Counted from the stretch's first letter, positions 1 through 6,775 are shown. The stretch: 64,000 bases of DNA from Collimonas sp. OK242 (GCF_900107095.1 NZ_FNOR01000006.1:213283-277282), one strand, 5' to 3'. The notes: generated by a model not told the origin, from the letters alone. Made by a program: numbers and translations.

Positions 1-2
1 AC

Positions 3-383
3 ACAGTGCGGCACACGTACGACCCGACTCGTCCGTTCGGCCCGTGGCTGGTTGCCATCGCCAGCCGGCGCATCATTGACGGCCTACGGCGACAGGGGCG
101 CCATAACGCACACGAAGCACCGCTCGATCAAGAATATGAAACCTTGTCGACCCATGAGGCGAATCTCCAAGAAGAGGCAACAGATGCCGGCATGCTGCGT
201 GCGGCCGTTGCGCGCCTGCCGGTCGGACAACGAAATGCGATACAAATGCTGAAACTGGAAGAAATGTCATTGAAGGAAGCTGCCGCGTCTAGCGGCATGT
301 CGGTCGCTGCGCTGAAAACTGCGACTCATCGCGCCTTGAAGAGCCTGCGCAAGATGATTGACAAACGAGGTGGCAAACCATGA
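3..383 (+). CDS. ECF-family RNA polymerase sigma factor, 5'-truncated by the window edge
   Basis: The reading frame is open to the left edge, so the first codon seen is not the true start and the N-terminal part of sigma region 2 is missing. What remains is the end of region 2 (TYDPTRPFGPWLVAIASRR, the conserved stretch that binds core and the -10 element) and a full region 4 near the C-terminus (RLPVGQRNAIQMLKLEEMSL followed by a helix-turn-helix that recognises the -35 element). The stop codon overlaps the start of the next gene by 4 bases (ATGA), which indicates translational coupling to a DUF1109-type membrane protein. Sigma/NrsF pairs of this kind control stress regulons, often for metal or oxidative stress. 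The signal sensed here cannot be told from sequence. Confidence 0.88.
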   Translation, partial: TVRHTYDPTRPFGPWLVAIASRRIIDGLRRQGRHNAHEAPLDQEYETLSTHEANLQEEATDAGMLRAAVARLPVGQRNAIQMLKLEEMSLKEAAASSGMSVAALKTATHRALKSLRKMIDKRGGKP

Positions 384-1036
384 AATCGACCGCCAATCTG
401 ATTAACTCATTAGTCACAGATGTCAAGCCGGTGCGGCGCCTGCGATCGCCAATGGTGCGTGCGGCGTGCTGGTTATTGTTTGCCGCATTGATGCTGGTGC
501 TGGTTGCTGTCGGACATGGTGTGCGGCCGGATCTGATGCTCAAGCTGCGTCAGCCTGTTTTTATCACCGGCGTCGCTGCAGCTCTTCTGACCGCTGTTCT
601 TGCTGCGATGGCGTCGTTTATTGTCAGCATTCCCGGACTGTCACGGCGCTGGCTGTTATTACCGATGCCTGCTCTCGCGGTGTGGGTTTCGACGATTGGC
701 TACGGATGCCTGACTAACTGGGTCAGTATTGGCCCGGACGGCCTGTCTCTTGGAGAGACTGCGCGCTGCTTCGTGACGTTAGTGGTGACCAGTATCCCTT
801 TGTCGCTGGCGATGCTCATCATGCTGCGTTACGTAGCGCGTTTATCTCCAGCACCGGTAGTGATGACAGGCAGTCTCGCGGTCGCAGCGATGACGGCGGT
901 CGCCTTGTCCCTGTTCCATCCGCTCGATGCAACGATCATGATTCTGATGTCGAACTTCGGCGTGACGGCTCTGCTCTTGGCTCTCGGCAACAGATACGGA
1001 CAACGGCTGTTTGCATGGGTAGCGTCACGCGGATGA
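380..1036 (+). CDS. NrsF-family (DUF1109) integral membrane anti-sigma factor
   Basis: The 218-residue protein has a short basic cytoplasmic N-terminus followed by six predicted hydrophobic segments (roughly residues 28-46, 60-80, 92-108, 130-150, 158-178 and 184-203). This is the topology and size of the DUF1109/NrsF family, whose members sit in the inner membrane and hold a cognate ECF sigma factor inactive. The start ATG overlaps the sigma gene stop by 4 bases, so the two are co-translated and made in fixed ratio. The pairing with an ECF gene is the strongest support for the call; the membrane segments alone would not identify it. No zinc-binding anti-sigma motif is present, which argues against the ChrR/ZAS type. 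Confidence 0.82.
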   Translation: MKSTANLINSLVTDVKPVRRLRSPMVRAACWLLFAALMLVLVAVGHGVRPDLMLKLRQPVFITGVAAALLTAVLAAMASFIVSIPGLSRRWLLLPMPALAVWVSTIGYGCLTNWVSIGPDGLSLGETARCFVTLVVTSIPLSLAMLIMLRYVARLSPAPVVMTGSLAVAAMTAVALSLFHPLDATIMILMSNFGVTALLLALGNRYGQRLFAWVASRG

Positions 1037-1073
1037 GGCGGTTCGAGACTCCCGGAAAGACGTATGCCGGATA

Positions 1074-1289
1074 CTATTTACAACACCCATGCTGGGCTTG
1101 AATCGGCGGACATTTCACCGAGCCGAAGGAGCAAAACACACAGCAATCACCCGGATTGGCTCGTAAAAGCGCCTTGCAGTTACTGCATTCGTAATAGAAC
1201 TGGCAAGCGTCAGTAGGCATGCTTTCTAGCTTGGCAACGCCGCATTGCGGGCAAGTCAGAACAGATTCAAGGACGATAGCGTTGGGCAT
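1074..1289 (-). CDS. GDCCVxC-domain small cysteine-rich protein, last gene of the mer operon
   Basis: A 71-residue protein with eleven cysteines: CPQC at 13-16, C29, ECSNC at 35-38, GDCCVFC at 47-53, C60 and a terminal CC at 69-70. The GDCCVxC signature defines a small family often found beside mercury genes; some homologues have selenocysteine at one of these positions. The CxxC pairs suggest a zinc-ribbon or thiol metal-binding fold. The gene follows merP by 6 bases on the same strand, so it is very likely co-transcribed and induced by Hg(II). Its biochemical role is not established; a mercury or zinc chaperone or a redox partner are inferences. No signal peptide is seen, so it should be cytoplasmic. 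Confidence 0.8.
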   Translation of the reverse strand: MPNAIVLESVLTCPQCGVAKLESMPTDACQFYYECSNCKALLRANPGDCCVFCSFGSVKCPPIQAQHGCCK

Positions 1290-1295
1290 GGCAGG

Positions 1296-1571
1296 TCACT
1301 TGTGCAAAGTGGAGGGATAGCCGGCGTTCGCGGTGGCCTTGGTCAACGCTTCAGCCTGAGCTTTGTCTGGGTCATAAGTAACGATCGCTGTCTTCTTATT
1401 GAAGTCGACCGTGACGGCACTCACGCCAGTCACCTTCTCCAGCGATTTTTTGACAGTAATTGGGCACAGTTCGCACGTCATGTTTTTGACCTCGAGCGTG
1501 ACAGTTTTCGAGGCGGCCGCCAGCGTCATGACAGGCAACGCGGCGAGCATGGCAATCAGCAATTTACGCAT
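1296..1571 (-). CDS. merP: MerP, periplasmic mercuric-ion-binding protein
   Basis: A 91-residue protein with a cleavable signal peptide (about residues 1-20, ending LAAA) and one heavy-metal-associated ferredoxin-like domain. The metal site is NMTCELC (Cys33 and Cys36), which fits the GMTCxxC consensus except for Asn in place of Gly. MerP binds Hg(II) in the periplasm through the two cysteines and passes it to MerT in the inner membrane. It lies 12 bases downstream of merT on the same strand. Length and layout are normal for the family. A copper chaperone is the main alternative, but the position between merT and the GDCCVxC gene makes mercury much more likely. Confidence 0.95.
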   Translation of the reverse strand: MRKLLIAMLAALPVMTLAAASKTVTLEVKNMTCELCPITVKKSLEKVTGVSAVTVDFNKKTAIVTYDPDKAQAEALTKATANAGYPSTLHK

Positions 1572-1583
1572 GGGGAATTCCTT

Positions 1584-1931
1584 TCAGTAGAACAGCGGTG
1601 CCAGCGAGGGTACGGCCAGCAGGCCGAGTAACAGGACAGCGACAATCCAGAATATCAGCCGCTGCCGCTTAAGTGCGCGCGGATCGGCGCAGGATGTGCC
1701 TGGTGCGCAGACCTGCGGCACTAGGTAGAGCTTGCGAAATGCAAGGCCGAGAAACAGCAGCGTGAACCCAATGAAGATGGGCCGGTACGGTGCCATCGCC
1801 GTCAGATTGCCTACCCACGTACCGCCGATGCCGAGCGCCAGCAAGATCAGCGGCCCGACGCAACACACCGAAGCACCGATGGCAGCCAATACGCTCGCAA
1901 TCAACGAGCCTTTTTCCGGGAATTGCGTCAT
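1584..1931 (-). CDS. merT: MerT, mercuric ion inner-membrane transporter
   Basis: A 115-residue protein with three hydrophobic segments (about 10-32, 53-70 and 93-112). It carries both cysteine pairs of MerT: the vicinal CC at 23-24 inside the first membrane helix and Cys75/Cys81 in the cytoplasmic loop (CAPGTSC). In known systems Hg(II) passes from MerP to the vicinal pair, then to the loop pair, then to cytoplasmic MerA. The gene is first in the minus-strand operon merT-merP-GDCCVxC and is divergent from merR, with the operator between them. No merA follows within this window, so imported mercury has no local reductase. Confidence 0.95.
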   Translation of the reverse strand: MTQFPEKGSLIASVLAAIGASVCCVGPLILLALGIGGTWVGNLTAMAPYRPIFIGFTLLFLGLAFRKLYLVPQVCAPGTSCADPRALKRQRLIFWIVAVLLLGLLAVPSLAPLFY

Positions 1932-1964
1932 GTTTGTCGCCTTGAACTTGCTTATCCTAGTATT

Positions 1965-1996
1965 ACTCTACACTCTGTACCTAGGTACGGAATCAA
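1965..1996 (-). promoter_or_regulatory. mer operator-promoter (MerR-controlled promoter of merTP)
   Basis: Read on the minus strand, a -35 TTGATT (1996-1991) is followed by a long 20-base spacer and a -10 TAGAGT (1970-1965). The spacer is filled by an imperfect dyad at 1974-1991 around the perfect core GTACCTAGGTAC (1977-1988). The layout matches the well known mer operator (TCCGTAC-N4-GTACGGA between over-spaced -35 and -10), which MerR untwists on binding Hg(II). The plus-strand merR start lies 12 bases to the right of the dyad, so the same site should also give autorepression. Confidence 0.85.
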
Positions 1997-2003
1997 GGAA
2001 AAT

Positions 2004-2417
2004 ATGATGGCGACGGAACTGACTATCGGCAAGCTGGCGGAAGCTGCCGGGGTGAATGTCGAAACGATCCGCTACTACCAGCGGCGCGGGTTGCTGGACG
2101 AACCAGCCAAGCCGCTGGGCGGCCATCGGCGCTATCCGGCGGACATGTCTAAACGGGTTCGTTTCATCAAACGGGCGCAGGCGCTCGGTTTCACGTTGTC
2201 CGAAGTTGGCGGGCTGCTCAGCTTGGATGAGGCACATGCCTGTACTGACACGCGGGCACTCGCCGCCCGCAAGCTGATATTGATCGATCAGAAGATGGCA
2301 GACCTTGCTGTCATGCGGCAAATGTTGGGGGGATTAATGCAGCAGTGCGTCGGCGACGGCCACGCAGTCTGCCCTATTATTGATGCGCTGACGCGGGAAG
2401 AAAATTCGGCTGAATGA
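2004..2417 (+). CDS. merR: MerR, Hg(II)-responsive transcriptional regulator
   Basis: The 137-residue protein has an N-terminal winged helix (TIGKLAEAAGVNVETIRYYQRRGLL), a dimerisation helix and a short metal-binding tail. It has the three cysteines diagnostic of mercury sensors: Cys80, Cys115 and Cys123 (equivalent to 82, 117 and 126 of Tn501 MerR). The start at 2004 is preferred because it is preceded by AAGGAA and gives the family length; an upstream in-frame codon at 1923 would place 27 unrelated residues across the operator. It is divergent from merT and should repress and, with Hg(II), activate the merTP promoter. Confidence 0.94.
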   Translation: MMATELTIGKLAEAAGVNVETIRYYQRRGLLDEPAKPLGGHRRYPADMSKRVRFIKRAQALGFTLSEVGGLLSLDEAHACTDTRALAARKLILIDQKMADLAVMRQMLGGLMQQCVGDGHAVCPIIDALTREENSAE

Positions 2418-2591
2418 CACGTCAAGGTTAGCGCTGAAAGGGATCTGAACCCCTGCGACTGGACTAGGCCGGGGGGAAGAATTTGATACGTTGCCGTGTT
2501 TCAATTCGAAACACTTGATACACGATCCGGATAGGTTGGCGGCCGATACGTTCGTACAATCAAATCGTTGTCAACGTCGAAGGAGAATCAA
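2418..2591. promoter_or_regulatory. Intergenic region with a 7-5-7 inverted repeat upstream of the glycine-zipper gene
   Basis: Between merR and the next gene lies a dyad GTGTTTC-AATTC-GAAACAC (2496-2514), flanked by two copies of TTGATAC (2483-2489 and 2515-2521). The perfect arms and the centre at about 90 bases upstream of the start codon suggest an operator or repressor-binding site for the gene at 2592. No regulator can be named from the motif. Confidence 0.4.
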
Positions 2592-3173
2592 ATGGAAGCC
2601 AACCAAACAGCCACTCGCTTGCACCCCTTGGTCGCCGGCGCTGCCGCATCCCTGATCCTGGTGAGCTTGCTTGGCGTCGCAGCGATGACTGGCTTTCTTC
2701 CTAGTTCCCACGGCAGCGTGGCTGGAACCCAGGCTCCGGAGGCAACTTCCGCCGCGCAGCAGCCGATGGCAAATGCCGCTGCGCCGATAACGCCGACAAC
2801 CGCAGCACCGGTATTGGTGCAGACCGCGAACGGCTATCAATATATGCAAGCGGCTGCCTCGCCCGCAGTGGCGGGATATCAGGTTGAACCGCCCCTCACC
2901 GCGCCCAGACAAAAACCGATAGTGCATCATGTTTATCGCAATCATGCAGCAACCTATGCGCAGGCTGGGCCGGCGCCGCAATACCTGGCGCCGGTCGAGC
3001 AAGCTCGCCCGACTGCACAGCTAAGCCCGTTGGGGATAGCTACCGGCGCGGTAATCGGCGGCCTGCTGGGTCATCAGGTTGGCGGTGGCAACGGCCGTAC
3101 GCTGGCGACAGTAGCGGGCGTGGTTGGCGGTGGATATTTGGGTAATACAGTCGCCAGAAATTACGGCTACTAA
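2592..3173 (+). CDS. Membrane-anchored protein with C-terminal glycine-zipper (2TM) segment
   Basis: A 193-residue protein. Residues 13-40 form a single membrane anchor or uncleaved signal, followed by a long Ala/Pro/Gln-rich linker (about 45-140). Residues 147-186 are a glycine zipper (GAVIGGLLGHQVGGGNGRTL then VVGGGYLGN), the SlyB/Rick_17kDa-type motif found in envelope lipoproteins and porin-like small proteins. There is no lipobox cysteine. The start at 2592 has AAGGAG eight bases upstream; an upstream ATG at 2568 lacks such a site. The role is not known; family members are linked to envelope integrity and stress. It is monocistronic and plus-strand. Confidence 0.75.
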   Translation: MEANQTATRLHPLVAGAAASLILVSLLGVAAMTGFLPSSHGSVAGTQAPEATSAAQQPMANAAAPITPTTAAPVLVQTANGYQYMQAAASPAVAGYQVEPPLTAPRQKPIVHHVYRNHAATYAQAGPAPQYLAPVEQARPTAQLSPLGIATGAVIGGLLGHQVGGGNGRTLATVAGVVGGGYLGNTVARNYGY

Positions 3174-3653
3174 CTCATTGATGCTCGCCACTACCAAAAG
3201 GGCAAGAGCTGTAACTCAAAAAAGGATTTGCTCGCCCGTGTCGGTGAGCCGATTTACGACGAGAGATTAGATCGCGCTCTTGAGTGTCCTGTGCATTCGT
3301 GGCTCCGCGCTTTGCCGGATTGCGGATGCGTCGCTTCGGGATTATTGATACTTACGTAAATCATGACAACCATTTTGAATTTCAAACGTTATCGACTGCA
3401 CGCAACAAGCTCAAGAGCGCTCAAAAACGCCCTTCGATTATCGCCGCCTGCTGGGCGCAGGCTACCTTGTGGTGATGTCATGAATTATGAAAGTCTCAAT
3501 AATTGGCCCATACCATGCCACAGACGCGACACACTGAATTCCGAGCGCCAATGCAAAGACTAAGAACAGTTTTTTCGTTTCCGACACTCAGGATTGATCT
3601 GATTTCGACATAGGTGGCCAAAGCTGTCACTCGGCAATCCCTGCGCGTTGAAA
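3174..3653. other. Gene-free stretch holding a truncated IS left end
   Basis: No convincing gene is present. The only recognisable item is the 54-base IS-end copy at 3340-3393 (listed separately), whose short open frame starts with the same residues (MTTIL-FKRY) as the transposase at 6109 and then diverges. The rest, including 3394-3653, shows no family that I recognise. Base composition shifts towards AT to the right. Confidence 0.6.
3340..3393 (+). mobile_element. Remnant of the left end of an IS630-like element
   Basis: Bases 3340-3393 match 6086-6139 in the same orientation with two mismatches, starting at GATTATTGATACTTACG and ending within the first ten codons of the transposase frame (MTTIL[N/D]FKRY). 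To the right the two copies diverge abruptly, so this copy has lost the rest of the element. The shared left boundary presumably marks the end of the insertion sequence. Confidence 0.7.
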
Positions 3654-4781
3654 TTAGTGTAGGTTTCTCTTAAACTTAGTTTCAGCCTCCGCCACCGTCT
3701 CTTGGATGTTTTTATTGGCAGGATTTTGCGCAGCATAAAGGCCAATGTTATTTTGCGCCACACGAAGGGCTCCGAATTGATCAACGCGCTCGGCCCATCG
3801 CTCCCCATCCCCCGACGAAATCAAAAATGAAATAATTTTTCTGGGGTCAGTTGTCGCGGTGTTTAACTCGTTTAATAAATATTTATCATAATTTGCAGTA
3901 TTTCCAGAACTAGCAAGCAGTGCAGTCGCTTGTAACCATGCCGCATAGGCAACTGCGTCCGTCAAACCAAATTGATTCTGGTTTTCTGAAAATTGTGGTT
4001 GGTGTTCAGCGAGTATCGCTTGAACAGTGCCGTAGGTTTCCGGTGAAAATTGTTTTAAATCGTCTGGTTTTTGTATGGAATATGTTAAAACGTCTACGGA
4101 GTACTGATTCCCGCCTAACTTAATTTTGTTGAGGATGTCGCTTTGCGCATCTTTAGGCGCTTGTGATGCCAAAAACGCGAGTTGGCCATAGTATTCTTCG
4201 TCACCAAGATATCCCGCATCTTTTACATCTGATAGAACACGCAGAGAGTCAGGTAAATAACCGAAATTAGAATATGCTAGTGCCGCCGCACGCCCGATTC
4301 CTTTGTTTCCAGAGTTCATGAGGTCTTTCAACTCAGTAAGAACTTCGCTATTCAAGCCAAGCGCATCATCTCGTGAGTGAAATCTCGAAAGCATTTCCGT
4401 TAGGGTAATTCTCTCTTCGTTAGTGGTTTTTGATTTGAGAAGCTCTTGTACCCGGCGAAAGTTTTCAATGGTACGCGGCAGCCCCAATGCATCGATCGTT
4501 TCAAGCAATGCTCGACCTTCTACGCCACTTCCAATATATTTTTTCTGATACAGAGAAAACAACCTTTTTGCCTCAACTTCTTTGGGCTTGTTTGGATCTG
4601 GTTTTTCTGATTCAGAAAAAGAGAAGTCTATCGCCTCAACTGCCCGAGGAAGACTGTTCATCGTCTGTGTTGGCGAAGGGGTTAGGAAGAACCCCTCCCG
4701 GACGGCGTTCGTAGATGGTAATGCATAGACCAAGAGAACTAAACATACCAGGCCGCCGATTATCCATAAGACTTTTTTCAT
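3654..4781 (-). CDS. Membrane-anchored protein of unknown function, partner of the NlpC/P60-like gene
   Basis: A 375-residue protein with one N-terminal membrane helix (about residues 4-22) and a large polar domain that should face the periplasm. The body is predicted helical, with short helix pairs and no motif that I recognise; a HEAT/TPR-like solenoid is possible. The start ATG at 4781 overlaps the stop of the upstream gene (ATGA), so the two are translationally coupled; an in-frame TTG at 4787 is less likely. The codon usage is AT-rich (many AAA, AAT and TTT), unlike flanking genes, which suggests recent transfer. An immunity or accessory role for the coupled hydrolase is only an inference. 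Confidence 0.7.
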   Translation of the reverse strand: MKKVLWIIGGLVCLVLLVYALPSTNAVREGFFLTPSPTQTMNSLPRAVEAIDFSFSESEKPDPNKPKEVEAKRLFSLYQKKYIGSGVEGRALLETIDALGLPRTIENFRRVQELLKSKTTNEERITLTEMLSRFHSRDDALGLNSEVLTELKDLMNSGNKGIGRAAALAYSNFGYLPDSLRVLSDVKDAGYLGDEEYYGQLAFLASQAPKDAQSDILNKIKLGGNQYSVDVLTYSIQKPDDLKQFSPETYGTVQAILAEHQPQFSENQNQFGLTDAVAYAAWLQATALLASSGNTANYDKYLLNELNTATTDPRKIISFLISSGDGERWAERVDQFGALRVAQNNIGLYAAQNPANKNIQETVAEAETKFKRNLH

Positions 4782-5437
4782 GACCAACTATTTAATGTTA
4801 GAAAGAGATTTGCAGGAAACGCCGTCCAAATATTGAGTAGTCTGGATTGCCATGTCGCGTCGACTGGACGATTTGTTTGATAGTTGTTTCCATAGGGGAT
4901 TGTCGATGTGTAGACAGAAAGAATGAAAGTGTCGCATCGATACCTCCCGCGTGTTCGATTCCTGATGCCGTCAGCCGGGTACGCGCGTAAATAACTTGGA
5001 CTTACCGTATAGTCGGCGCCGATCAAGTACTGTTGTCTGGCGTATTGCACTAGCGCTATACGTGTACTAACGCTCTGGACGGGTCCTTGAGGTGCAGGAA
5101 GAGTACTGGTGCAGCTCGTATCAAAACAATTGTAGACGGTATAGTTAGGGATCTTAGGAGTCGCAGCGCCCCAATATGTCGTTCTCGATTTGAAGTTGGC
5201 GAGGCTGTTATAGTGGATAGCATTAGGCCCAGCGGATGGGTCTAGAACTTCCACTACGTTACCACCATCCCACATCCCCACATGTCCGACTACCCCTAGC
5301 ACGCTGTCCAGATTTCGTCCCACCACGTCACCTGCTTGTGTTGGGTCAGGGAACGCAGGTGCAGGAGGGCGATTTACGATCATGCCGCCACCATGATGCG
5401 CACTTTGAGAATATGCGCTATGGCAGCTAAGAATCAA
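4778..5437 (-). CDS. Putative secreted permuted NlpC/P60-like (papain-fold) hydrolase
   Basis: Counted from the TTG at 5437 the protein has 219 residues. It starts with a short hydrophobic stretch that looks like the end of a signal peptide, then GDVVGR (36-41), GHVGMW with His52, Glu63, and late in the chain YRCDTFI with Cys168. The order GD-His-...-Cys is that of circularly permuted NlpC/P60 enzymes (YiiX/YaeF type), which cleave peptides, amides or lipids; the match is by motif only. The real start may be an ATG at 5469 with AGGAAC upstream, but it is one frame off (see finding). AT-rich like its coupled downstream partner. Confidence 0.6.
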   Translation of the reverse strand: MILSCHSAYSQSAHHGGGMIVNRPPAPAFPDPTQAGDVVGRNLDSVLGVVGHVGMWDGGNVVEVLDPSAGPNAIHYNSLANFKSRTTYWGAATPKIPNYTVYNCFDTSCTSTLPAPQGPVQSVSTRIALVQYARQQYLIGADYTVSPSYLRAYPADGIRNRTRGRYRCDTFILSVYTSTIPYGNNYQTNRPVDATWQSRLLNIWTAFPANLFLTLNSWS

Positions 5438-5704
5438 AAATGCCAGAGTTGCTATATTTTAAAAAGCATAATATGTTCCTTATATTTAACATTGAAAAAC
5501 AACGATCTACATTTAGTGTCAAATAGGCAATAAATTGCTTTTATGATAATGCGTACTTAAGAAGTTCACAACTCCTCTTTCTGGAACAAGACTTGTGCCA
5601 GTAAACGTGTTAATCGGCCGGGGCTTCCAGTAGTTCACCGTGCTAAAACGGCTTTACGGTTGGCCGACACGTTTGAGCAAAGGGCGCTCCTGGAGCGCCC
5701 CTTT
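5438..5704. other. AT-rich upstream region of the cassette
   Basis: It contains the AGGAAC/ATG pair at 5480-5467 (minus strand) discussed for the hydrolase start, a very AT-rich stretch (5450-5560) that should hold the promoter of the cassette, and at the right a terminator hairpin. I see no gene in 5570-5680. Confidence 0.45.
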
Positions 5705-5706
5705 TT
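5681..5706. terminator. Intrinsic terminator after the formyltransferase remnant
   Basis: GGGCGCT and AGCGCCC (5682-5688 and 5694-5700) form a 7-base-pair GC stem with a 5-base loop, followed on the plus strand by CTTTTT. On the minus strand it lies directly after the stop of the formyltransferase remnant, followed by a shorter T run, so it may work in both directions. Confidence 0.7.
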
Positions 5707-6086
5707 ATTGTTCTAACCTCCGTCGTGAGAATGACGGCTCCCAGGTGGCCAGTGCCTCATCTTGACAATGCGATGCCAAGCAACCTAGTGCAGTACGCTC
5801 CAGCGACAGCCTGAACAGCCTTATACCCGTCGGCCCGAGTTCACGCCGCCACAGGCTGGCCTCGGTATCCCCCGGTTGGATAAAACACCAGTCCTGGGCG
5901 ATCACCGGCCCTGCGTCGGCCCGCTCATTCATCCAATAGACGCTGCCGCCTGTGACAGGCTCATGCATCCGTATAGCCCAGGCAATGGCGTCCCGGCCGC
6001 GATGCAGCGGTAACAGGCGCAGGTGATAGCCAATCGCGGCCAACCGGGCCTCGTCGGTGATGTAGCAATGGGCGTGGGCGGCAATG
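5705..6086 (-). pseudogene. Formyltransferase-family gene, 5' part lost at the IS junction
   Basis: The minus-strand frame continues open from 5705 through 6086 and reads AAHAHCYITDEARLAAIGYH, then LLPLHRGRDAIAWAIRM, PVTGGSVYW and DAGPVIAQDWCF. These are the conserved central and C-terminal motifs of formyltransferase-like proteins (formyl_trans_N fold, about 250 residues in intact relatives). The AxxxHCxxx and HxxLLPxHRGRD segments form the active-site region. The frame is cut exactly where the IS left end begins, so about half of the protein is missing. The first ATG inside the remnant is not a meaningful start. Intact relatives transfer formyl groups to amines; this copy should be dead. 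Confidence 0.75.
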
Positions 6087-6635
6087 ATTATTGATACTTA
6101 CGTAAATCATGACAACCATTTTGGATTTCAAACGCTATCTCTCCAAGGTTGATATTGGAGAGAGTTTGAATGGCACAAAAGCGATTGAGCGATGCCGCCA
6201 GAAAGCGGTTAAAGGCTGGGCGATGTTGCTGGCTGGGAAAGGCTGCGCGGAGGTAGCGTTGGCTGTGGATGTGGATGTGGCTCGGCAGACGGTATACACA
6301 TGGAAGCGGTTGCTCGATGAAGGCGGCATTGAGGCTCTGCGGGAGGTTCCTGAGCGAGGGCGACCAGCCCAGCTTGATGAACAACAGTTGGCGGCTATTC
6401 GCGCCACGCTTTTGCAAGGTCCGACTGAACAAGGATTTGGTACAGAACTGTGGACGCTCAAGCGCGTGGGTGCTGTCATCGAACGCATGCATGGTGTTCG
6501 CTTTAGCCAGACGCAGGTCTGGCGCATCCTTGGCTCTCTGGGCTTTAGCCCGCAAAAGCTGGAAAAGCGGGCTATCGAGCGCAACGAAGATGCCGTGCGC
6601 AGCTGGAAACGCCGTACCTGGCCGACTCTCAAAAA
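6086..6635 (+). mobile_element. 5' portion of an IS630-like insertion sequence
   Basis: The left boundary is set by the repeat shared with 3340-3393 and by the break in the formyltransferase frame. The right side is truncated: similarity to an IS630-type transposase stops near 6635, where the host terminator hairpin begins. No right inverted repeat or TA target duplication can be identified, because the right half is gone. Confidence 0.7.
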
Positions 6636-6687
6636 AAATGCCCCAATCGAGTGTGAATGGGGCATTTTTTTAGGAAGAATTTTCTGA
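6109..6687 (+). pseudogene. IS630-family transposase, N-terminal half only
   Basis: The 192-residue frame holds the tandem helix-turn-helix DNA-binding region of IS630-type transposases: a first HTH around residues 20-65 (GWAMLLAGKGCAEVALAV, then RQTVYTWKRLLDEGG) and a winged second HTH (WTLKRVGAVIERMHGVRFSQ) ending at TWPTLKKNA. The DDE catalytic domain that should follow (about 170 residues) is absent. The last 14 residues are translated from the terminator hairpin of the neighbouring gene, not from the IS. The protein cannot be an active transposase; it could at most bind IS ends. Confidence 0.85.
6631..6671. terminator. Bidirectional intrinsic terminator after the DUF1993 gene
   Basis: AAATGCCCCA (6636-6645) pairs with TGGGGCATTT (6658-6667) around a 12-base loop, with a T run on each strand (6665-6671 plus; complement of the A run 6631-6638 minus). 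It lies about 105 bases after the stop of the minus-strand DUF1993 gene, and the broken transposase frame reads into it. Confidence 0.8.
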
Positions 6688-6775
6688 AATTATTATATTG
6701 CGGCTACCCCAGATAACTGATGGCCGCGTTTTCTTCAAGCAAGGTCAAACCGGTTTGCGGTCAGTTGCGCTGAAT

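Noticed and set aside
2427..2462. A tRNA T-arm-like sequence on the minus strand (GGGGTTCAGATCCC), possibly a 3' tRNA fragment or att site
   Set aside because: The pattern lacks a CCA end or an anticodon stem nearby, and the acceptor part does not pair with anything upstream; chance similarity is as likely.
3363..3563. Open frame starting MTTILNFKRY
   Set aside because: Only the first ten codons match the transposase at 6109; the rest is chance frame after the break in the IS copy.
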